Origin: Paracoccaceae bacterium
GTDB taxonomy: Bacteria; Pseudomonadota; Alphaproteobacteria; Rhodobacterales; Rhodobacteraceae
Length of the DNA: 10,502 bases
NCBI GenBank assembly: GCA_026997055.1
Contig: JALWJU010000523.1
Location: 1-10,502, forward strand
Direction: 5' to 3'
Positions 6,089 to 10,502 of the stretch are shown here, piece after piece. Position 1 is the first letter of the stretch. Each line of letters begins with the position of its first letter. Below the pieces are notes generated by a model. That model saw nothing but the letters and a program-made list of their open reading frames with translations. It was not told the DNA's origin and made no database searches. A program made the position numbers and the translations under genes.

Positions 6089-6967
6089 TCAGAGCGCGTT
6101 GATCGGGGTCTTGAGATAGACGGTACCGTTATCCTCGGGATCCGGGAAGTGGCCGGCGCGCATATTGACCTGGATCGAGGGGATGATCAGGCGCGGCATG
6201 TCGAGCTGGGCGTCGCGCTCGGTGCGGAAGCGGATGAAATCCTCGCGCGTCTTGCCCTCGCCCACATGGATATTGTGCGCCTTTTCCTCGGCGACCGTGG
6301 TTTCCCAGCGGATCTCGCGCCCGTTGGGGCCGTAATCGTGGCACATGAAAAGCCGGGTCTCGTCGGGCAGCGCCAGCACCTTCTGGATCGAGTCGTAGAG
6401 CGTGCCCGCGTCGCCGCCCGGAAAATCGGCCCGCGCCGAGCCCGCATCGGGCATGAACAGCGTATCGCCCACAAAGGCCGCATCCCCCACCACATGGGTC
6501 ATGCAGGCAGGCGTGTGGCCGGGCGTGTGCAGCACCTGCACCTCCATGTTGCCGATCCGGTAGCTGTCGCCATCCTCGAACAGAGCGTCGAACTGGCTGC
6601 CGTCGCGCTCGAATTCGGTGCCTTCGTTGAAGATCTTGCCGAACACGTCCTGCACCACCTTGATATTGGCGCCGACGCCGATCTTGCCGCCCAGCTTCTC
6701 CTGGATATAGGGCGCGGCCGACAGGTGGTCGGCATGGACATGGGTCTCGATCAGCCATTCGAGCTCGAGGCCGTTTTCCTCGATGTAACGGATGATCTCG
6801 TCGGCGCTCTCATAGGAGATGCGCCCGGCGGCATAGTCGAAGTCCAGCACCGAATCGATCACCGCGCAGGCATTGCTGCTCGGGTCCTTCACCACATAGG
6901 AGATGGTATGGCTGTCATCGTCGAAAAAGGCTTTCACCTCGGGTTTCACACTTACTGTATCACGCAT
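6089..6967 (-). CDS. Persulfide dioxygenase-like MBL-fold protein (ETHE1/Blh C-terminal domain type)
   Basis: 292 residues with the metallo-beta-lactamase fold. Metal-site motifs are THVHADH (75-81), H151 in TPGHTPACM, D168 in FVGDTLF and H210 in MCHDYGPNGR. By analogy with ETHE1, one iron is held by H76, H151 and D168. SARADFPGGDA (177-187) and the C-terminal block around IIPSIQVNMRAGHFP (261-275) match the dioxygenase part of Blh proteins, which oxidises glutathione persulfide to sulfite in the cytoplasm. No signal peptide is present. The ATG follows AAGGGA by seven bases. It forms a two-gene unit with the DUF442 gene and lies downstream of the sulfide dehydrogenase genes, which would supply its substrate. 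A hydrolase role (glyoxalase II type) is the main alternative and is less likely in this setting. Confidence 0.9.
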   Translation of the reverse strand: MRDTVSVKPEVKAFFDDDSHTISYVVKDPSSNACAVIDSVLDFDYAAGRISYESADEIIRYIEENGLELEWLIETHVHADHLSAAPYIQEKLGGKIGVGANIKVVQDVFGKIFNEGTEFERDGSQFDALFEDGDSYRIGNMEVQVLHTPGHTPACMTHVVGDAAFVGDTLFMPDAGSARADFPGGDAGTLYDSIQKVLALPDETRLFMCHDYGPNGREIRWETTVAEEKAHNIHVGEGKTREDFIRFRTERDAQLDMPRLIIPSIQVNMRAGHFPDPEDNGTVYLKTPINAL

Positions 6968-7010
6968 TGTTTCGGTCCCTTCGGATATCGGTCACGGCCC
7001 TATCGGCCAA

Positions 7011-7064
7011 GTTGATATTCAATTTATTGCATGTGTTCGAGAATACAAGGGGCCGGTTGATATT
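7011..7064 (-). promoter_or_regulatory. Putative promoter and repeats upstream of the dioxygenase gene
   Basis: The 222-bp spacer 6968-7189 holds no gene. Its AT-rich core carries minus-strand TTGTAT (7048-7043) and TAAATT (7026-7021), 16 bp apart, a plausible sigma70 promoter. GTTGATATT occurs exactly twice on the plus strand, at 7011-7019 and 7056-7064, flanking the promoter. The first copy lies in the palindrome TTGA-TAT-TCAA (7012-7022). TATTC (7016-7020) and GAATA (7041-7045) also form an inverted pair. BigR/SqrR-type persulfide sensors are known to control such genes, but no such regulator is encoded in this window. Confidence 0.4.
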
Positions 7065-7189
7065 TGATGAAAACGCTCGGATTTGTCGCAGGCAGCCGGG
7101 GGCGAGGCGAGACAGGCACGGGCGCAGCCGGGCAGAACCGGCCCGGGCCTCAGGTCCGGCAGCGCGCGGAACCGGCAATCCGCCCCCGC

Positions 7190-7633
7190 TCAAAAGGCCG
7201 CGGCCTCCTCGGCAATGGAGTGCAGCAGCGCCTCGACTTCCTGCATGACGCCTTCGGGATATTCCCGATAGCCGATCACCACCTCCCCCGCACGGTCCGC
7301 GACAAAGATGCCGTAGGGACAATAGGCGACATTCATCGGATCGGCCTCCATCACCCTGCGGCTAAGGCTGGCCGAACAGAAGACGAAAATCCGCGCATCG
7401 TCGAACAGCACCACATCCGAGCCCACATCCGGCCCGGTACGGGCCAGCATTTCGCCCACATGGCTGACATAATCCACTTTCAGCCCGGCGCCGATAATCG
7501 CATTCTCCACGCTTGACGCGGCATCCTCGAACGTCCCGTCGTAAGGCAATGTCACATATCCCGCCCCCTCCCCGGCGCGTGCCGGCATGGCGGTGACGAT
7601 GGCAAGGCAGGCGGTCAGGATGAACTTGCGCAT
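7190..7633 (-). CDS. Periplasmic DUF302 domain protein
   Basis: 147 residues. An N-terminal signal peptide (MRKFILTACLAIVTAMPARA, cut after residue 20) directs it to the periplasm. The rest is one DUF302-type alpha/beta domain: the repeated GYVTLPYDGTFEDAASSVENAI start (25-46), a hydrophobic strand VVLFDDARIFVFC (74-86), the conserved-looking ADPMNVAYCPYGIFV (97-111) and VVIGYREYP (118-126). The mature protein has two cysteines, C86 and C105, which could be a redox or sulfur-binding pair. No enzymatic activity is established for the family. The start was chosen at ATG 7633 with AGGGAG five bases upstream; the longer open frame to 8086 is only antisense-like spill into the flavoprotein gene. 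It follows that gene by 67 bp with a hairpin between, so it is probably co-transcribed but expressed at a different level. Confidence 0.85.
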   Translation of the reverse strand: MRKFILTACLAIVTAMPARAGEGAGYVTLPYDGTFEDAASSVENAIIGAGLKVDYVSHVGEMLARTGPDVGSDVVLFDDARIFVFCSASLSRRVMEADPMNVAYCPYGIFVADRAGEVVIGYREYPEGVMQEVEALLHSIAEEAAAF

Positions 7634-7654
7634 GTTTGCTCCCTGAATGACGAA

Positions 7655-7676
7655 AGGCGGGGCCGAAGCCCCGCCT
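7655..7676 (-). terminator. Intercistronic C(UUCG)G hairpin (attenuator or mRNA stabiliser)
   Basis: A perfect 9-bp stem, AGGCGGGGC / GCCCCGCCT, closes a UUCG tetraloop on the minus-strand RNA, an unusually stable hairpin. It lies 24 bases after the flavoprotein stop and 21 bases before the DUF302 start. Only about three U follow, so full termination is doubtful. Partial termination or protection of the upstream soxE-soxF message is more likely. Confidence 0.6.
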
Positions 7677-7700
7677 CCCAGCGTCGGAATCGTTCGCTTC

Positions 7701-8969
7701 TCAGCCGAACATATCCGAGGTGATCCCCTCGTACCAGCCAAAGCTTTCCTCGTAGGTCGCCTGGCGCATGGCGGCATCTTCGCCGGTCTTGGAGATGAAG
7801 CCGTCCACCTTGGCGATCTTCTCGTCGGTGGCCTCGTAGGTGGCGCCGACCTTGACGCCATCGTTCTCGTCGAGCGAGGACCAGCAGGTATTGGAGAACT
7901 TGGCCGGGAATACCGCCGAGCCGGTGAGCTCCCCGCGCACCGCATTGGCGCAGACCTTGGCCTGGCTGTTGGCGGAAAAGCCGGACTTGGGCATGTCGCC
8001 CTGAGCGCAGCTGTCGCCGAGCACATGGATATTGTCATCCATCTTCGAGCGCAGGTCGCGGGCATGGACCGGGGCCCAGTTGCCATCGGTGATCCCGGCC
8101 ATTTCGCAGATGCGCCCCGCCTTCATCGCCGGGATGACGTTGCAGACATCGACCTTGGTCACCTCGCCGTCGATGTCGATCGTCATCGCGCCCGGGTCCA
8201 CCGAGACCTTGTCGCCGCCGAAATCGGGACCGACCCACTCGATCATGCCGTCGTAATGCCGGCTCCAGCCATCCTGGAACAGCGCCATCTTCGAGAATTT
8301 CGGCTTGGGATCGGCGATGATGATCTTGGCGGTGGGGTTATGCTGCTTGAGGATGCGCGCCACCATGCTGACCCGCTCATAGGGGCCGGGCGGGCAGCGA
8401 TAGGGGTTGGGCGGCGCGACCATGGCATAGGTGCCGCCCTCGGGCATGGCCATGATCTGGGCGCGCAGAAGCTCGGTCTGGCTGCCGGCCTTGTAGGCAT
8501 GGGGCATTTCGTTCTGGGCGCTGATGTCCCAGCCGGGCACGGAGCCCTCCACGAAGTCGATGCCGGGGCTGAGGATCAGCTTGTCATAGGGGATCGAATA
8601 CCCGCCGGCCGTGGCCACGGTCTTGGCATCACGGTCGATGCCGGTGGCCCAGTCGTGGACCACGTTGATGCCGTATTCCGCCGCCAGGGTGCCGTAGGAA
8701 TGGGCGATATAGTTCAGATCGACCAGCCCGCCCAGGTAGAGATTGGAAAAAAAGCAGGTGTAATAGGTGCGCGTGGGCTCGATCAGGGTCACGTCGATCG
8801 CGCCCTGGCTGTCCTTGGCCAGGTAGCGCGCCACGGTGGCGCCCCCGGCCCCGCCGCCGACGACCACGACTTTCGGTCGCCCGTGCGAAGCCGCCCGCAC
8901 CATGGGCGCGGCCAGTGCCGCCGTTGCCCCGGCGGTGGCACCGATAAATCCTCTCCGGTTCAGTTTCAT
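7701..8969 (-). CDS. soxF: Flavocytochrome c sulfide dehydrogenase, flavoprotein subunit (SoxF/FccB)
   Basis: 422 residues. A Tat signal peptide carries the twin arginines R5-R6 in NRRGFIG, with a cut near residue 27. The FAD-binding Rossmann motif VVVVGGGAGG is at 34-43. C72 in YYTCFFSN matches the cysteine that holds FAD covalently in Allochromatium FccB. C192 in PYRCPPGPYERVS and C362 in SNTCWSS match the redox-active disulfide at the sulfide site, and the C-terminal FCSD domain follows. GDSCAQGDMPKSG (318-330) contacts the flavin. It oxidises sulfide in the periplasm and passes electrons to the cytochrome encoded 28 bp upstream. I chose the ATG at 8969, preceded by GGGAGG, over an upstream in-frame codon that would bury the Tat motif 21 residues in. 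fccB is an equally fitting symbol; soxF reflects the SoxW-like neighbour. Confidence 0.94.
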   Translation of the reverse strand: MKLNRRGFIGATAGATAALAAPMVRAASHGRPKVVVVGGGAGGATVARYLAKDSQGAIDVTLIEPTRTYYTCFFSNLYLGGLVDLNYIAHSYGTLAAEYGINVVHDWATGIDRDAKTVATAGGYSIPYDKLILSPGIDFVEGSVPGWDISAQNEMPHAYKAGSQTELLRAQIMAMPEGGTYAMVAPPNPYRCPPGPYERVSMVARILKQHNPTAKIIIADPKPKFSKMALFQDGWSRHYDGMIEWVGPDFGGDKVSVDPGAMTIDIDGEVTKVDVCNVIPAMKAGRICEMAGITDGNWAPVHARDLRSKMDDNIHVLGDSCAQGDMPKSGFSANSQAKVCANAVRGELTGSAVFPAKFSNTCWSSLDENDGVKVGATYEATDEKIAKVDGFISKTGEDAAMRQATYEESFGWYEGITSDMFG

Positions 8970-8997
8970 GTGGCTCTTCCTCCCGTTGAAGCCCGTG

Positions 8998-9702
8998 TCA
9001 CAGGCCGTTGAAATATGCTGCCAGCGCGGCAATCTCTTCGTTCGACAGCCGTCCGGCCATCATCTGCATGACCGGATGCGGCCGGATCTTTTCCTTGTAG
9101 GCATGCATGGCGACGACGAAATCCTCCACCGGCCAGCCGGTGATCGAAGGGATGCCCTCGTCGCTGCCGTCAACCTGGTGGCAGGTGGTGCATTCGCTGG
9201 AAAGGTATTCGCCATAGGCCGGGTCTCCGACCAGCGCCAGCACCTCCGGGGACAGGTTCGGCAGCTCGCTCACATCGGTGGGCTCGGCCTCGGGAATGTC
9301 TGCCGGGTTGTCCGAGAACAGCCGCAGATAGGCCAGCAGGTCGGCGCGCTTCTGCTCGTCCTTGATACCGCGGAAATTCATCCGCGTCTTGCTGACCAGC
9401 GCCTTCGGGTTCTCGATATAGGCGTCCAGCGTGTCCCAGGTCCAGACCAGCCCGCCGGCCCTTTCGCGCTCCATCCCGGCCGAGTAGCGGTAGCCCTCGA
9501 CCGCGCCAGCCGGCCGGCCGAAAACGCCGTTCAGCATCGGGCCGACCCGGTTTTTGGCCCCCTCGCCCACCTGATGGCAGGACTTGCAGGCCTTGAATAC
9601 AGCGGCGCCCCGCTCCGGATCGCCATGGTCATGGGCGGCCGCAGGCGCAGCCCACCCGAGAGCCGCCAGCGCAGCCAGGATATACAGTTTTGCTTTCATC
9701 AT
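8998..9702 (-). CDS. soxE: Diheme cytochrome c, electron acceptor of sulfide dehydrogenase (SoxE/FccA type)
   Basis: 234 residues with a Sec signal peptide (1-23, cut after AAA before HDHGD). The first heme domain is class-I cytochrome c like: CKSCH at 39-43, GPMLNGVFGR (54-63), and the likely axial methionine M108 in KTRMNFRGI. The second has CTTCH at 171-175 and resembles FccA: GWPVEDFVVAMHAYK (189-203) and the methionine-rich HPVMQMMAGRLS (209-220). It should take electrons from the adjacent flavoprotein and pass them to the respiratory or photosynthetic chain. ATG codons at 9702 and 9699 are adjacent; neither has a Shine-Dalgarno site. It is the first gene of the soxE-soxF-DUF302 unit. 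The soxE name rests on size, two hemes and the soxF neighbour; fccA is the alternative. Confidence 0.88.
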   Translation of the reverse strand: MMKAKLYILAALAALGWAAPAAAHDHGDPERGAAVFKACKSCHQVGEGAKNRVGPMLNGVFGRPAGAVEGYRYSAGMERERAGGLVWTWDTLDAYIENPKALVSKTRMNFRGIKDEQKRADLLAYLRLFSDNPADIPEAEPTDVSELPNLSPEVLALVGDPAYGEYLSSECTTCHQVDGSDEGIPSITGWPVEDFVVAMHAYKEKIRPHPVMQMMAGRLSNEEIAALAAYFNGL

Positions 9703-9708
9703 GGGAGC

Positions 9709-9751
9709 ATTTTAGCCCAAACGCCCCCGCAACAAAGTTATATTAAAATAA
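9709..9751 (-). promoter_or_regulatory. Putative soxE promoter with AT-rich near-palindrome
   Basis: The 174-bp spacer 9703-9876 holds no gene. Minus-strand TAAAAT (9714-9709; 5/6 to the -10 consensus) ends six bases before the soxE ATG, with a weak -35 TTGTTG (9735-9730) 15 bp upstream. No ribosome-binding site is seen, so a leaderless message is possible. Directly upstream is TTATATTAAAATAA (9738-9751), palindromic at 12 of 14 positions and strikingly AT-rich for this DNA, a candidate operator or UP element. TATAAC within it is an alternative -10. Confidence 0.4.
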
Positions 9752-9876
9752 TCCTATTTGTATTTCAGTTCATTTTCCCTAACGCCTGAAAGGCTGAACG
9801 GCGCACCCTTGCGCTCAGCGCATGGCTGCATGCGATCGTGGACCATCCCGGCCGGCGCCTCGCCCGCTCCGCGCCC

Positions 9877-10464
9877 TCATTCCCAGAGTTCCACCTCCAG
9901 GCCCCGGGCACGCATCTCATCGCCTCGCGCCTGAACGAAACGCTGGAAATTCGGCTCCTCCCTGTAGGCATCCCAGGCCACGTATTCCAGCGCGCGCGCA
10001 TGGTGGAAGGGCTTGAAATATCCCGGCAAAACAAAGGCCAGCGCCTCCTCGGGCTCCGCGTCCGAGGCAAAGAACAACGTCGTCGGCGTGAAGCTCACCC
10101 CCCAGCGGCGCGCCAGCTGCTTTTCGGTCATTTCCGTGCCGTCGAAATCCACCGCCTCCCGGTCGCCCCACAGATTGAGCTGGACGACATAGTAATTCTC
10201 CTCGATCAGCTCCACGATTTCCTCGCGGCTGAAATTGACCTCGTGCATCTCCTTGCAATAGGGGCAGCCACGCTGCTCCACGATCACCATCAGATCCCTG
10301 CCCTGCGCGGCCGCATCGGCAAGATCCTCGCGCATGTCGAGGAACGTATCGGCAAACCAGGGCTGCTTGTGCAGACCGTCATCGCCCAGCTCCTGCGCCG
10401 CCCCTGCCCCGGCCAGACCCGCCACCGCCACCAGCCAGACGACAAATCCCCTGAAAACGCGCAT
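9877..10464 (-). CDS. soxW: Periplasmic SoxW-like thioredoxin-fold protein
   Basis: 195 residues. A Sec signal peptide spans about 1-23 (cut after GAA). The mature protein is a thioredoxin fold with the active-site CPYC at 67-70 in EQRGCPYCKEMH and the expected cis-proline P127 in SFTPTTLFF. An insertion at 98-121 (LWGDREAVDFDGTEMTEKQLARRW) matches the SoxW-like branch as I remember it. SoxW is reduced through the membrane protein SoxV and keeps Sox components reduced; here it may serve the disulfide chemistry of the sulfide oxidation proteins or cytochrome maturation. The start is ATG with GGGAGG five bases upstream. The gene before it lies beyond the right edge, so a soxV or ccdA partner cannot be checked. 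SoxS or a generic thioredoxin_2-family protein is the alternative naming. Confidence 0.78.
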   Translation of the reverse strand: MRVFRGFVVWLVAVAGLAGAGAAQELGDDGLHKQPWFADTFLDMREDLADAAAQGRDLMVIVEQRGCPYCKEMHEVNFSREEIVELIEENYYVVQLNLWGDREAVDFDGTEMTEKQLARRWGVSFTPTTLFFASDAEPEEALAFVLPGYFKPFHHARALEYVAWDAYREEPNFQRFVQARGDEMRARGLEVELWE

Positions 10465-10502
10465 CTCCTCCTCCCTGAAAAAGACAACGGCGCCGCCAGT
10501 AT

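Noticed and set aside
7064..7516. Plus-strand open frame starting in the dioxygenase-DUF302 spacer
   Set aside because: Mostly antisense to the DUF302 gene, with no ribosome-binding site or recognisable domain.
7190..8086. Long 298-codon version of the DUF302 gene
   Set aside because: The added N-terminus is an out-of-frame reading of the flavoprotein gene and the hairpin spacer. The ATG at 7633 has a ribosome-binding site and a signal peptide right after it.
7647..9011. 454-codon plus-strand open frame opposite the FCSD flavoprotein gene
   Set aside because: The opposite strand has FAD, disulfide and Tat motifs of a known family; this frame shows only Gly/Ala/Val/His-rich shadow sequence.
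7701..9032. Upstream start at 9032 for the FCSD flavoprotein
   Set aside because: It would place 21 residues before the Tat motif and overlap the cytochrome gene; ATG 8969 has GGGAGG upstream.
9801..9814. Small hairpin GCGCA-CCCT-TGCGC after the soxW-like gene
   Set aside because: Only a 5-bp stem and no U tract on the minus strand; too weak to call a terminator.
1..10502. CRISPR arrays, tRNA/rRNA genes, insertion sequences, phage or attachment sites
   Set aside because: I looked for spaced repeats, tRNA-like cloverleaf or TTCRA arms, transposase motifs and terminal inverted repeats, and saw none; the window reads as ordinary chromosomal operons.

Overview
The window looks like chromosome from a high-GC alphaproteobacterium, most likely a Rhodobacteraceae (Rhodobacter/Paracoccus/Roseobacter-type) member. 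The evidence is a trgA-trgB-cysK block like the tellurite-resistance locus of Rhodobacter sphaeroides, SoxE/SoxF-type sulfide-oxidation genes, GC-rich codon use with GTG starts, and tightly packed operons. All eleven genes supported here lie on the minus strand, so transcription runs from the right end (10502) to the left end (1). No tRNA, rRNA, IS element, CRISPR array or phage gene is visible.

Right part (about 5620-10502) is a sulfur-oxidation block. In transcription order it holds a periplasmic SoxW-like thioredoxin (9877-10464), an AT-rich 174-bp promoter region, a diheme cytochrome c (8998-9702; SoxE/FccA type), the flavocytochrome c sulfide dehydrogenase flavoprotein (7701-8969; SoxF/FccB type), and a periplasmic DUF302 protein (7190-7633). 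A second 222-bp promoter region follows, then an ETHE1/Blh-type persulfide dioxygenase (6089-6967) and a DUF442 (TIGR01244) sulfurtransferase/phosphatase-like protein (5715-6065). The block closes with a strong Rho-independent terminator (5623-5656). Inferred logic: sulfide is oxidised in the periplasm by SoxEF, sulfane sulfur or persulfide reaches the cytoplasm, and the dioxygenase plus DUF442 protein handle it there. The role of the DUF302 protein is unknown.

Middle part (3873-5518) is a HIT-family protein translationally coupled through a GTGA overlap to a class-V aminotransferase-fold enzyme. That enzyme has the PLP lysine but no cysteine in the desulfurase active-site loop.

Left part (1-3798) is trgA (membrane protein), trgB (NUDIX hydrolase with a long N-terminal region), cysK (PLP cysteine synthase/desulfhydrase-like), and the first 383 codons of a DUF3772/MscS-type mechanosensitive channel coupled to cysK by an ATGA overlap. 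The gene runs off the left edge.

Regulatory structures of note are two promoter-like sites so close to their ATGs that trgA and the cytochrome gene may be leaderless, an AT-rich near-palindrome upstream of soxE, a 9-bp direct repeat around the dioxygenase promoter, a C(UUCG)G hairpin between soxF and the DUF302 gene, and a hairpin that would bury the cysK Shine-Dalgarno sequence. No wholly new system is evident. The most worthwhile unknowns are the DUF302 protein, the split and reordered Blh pair, and the cysteine-less desulfurase homologue.
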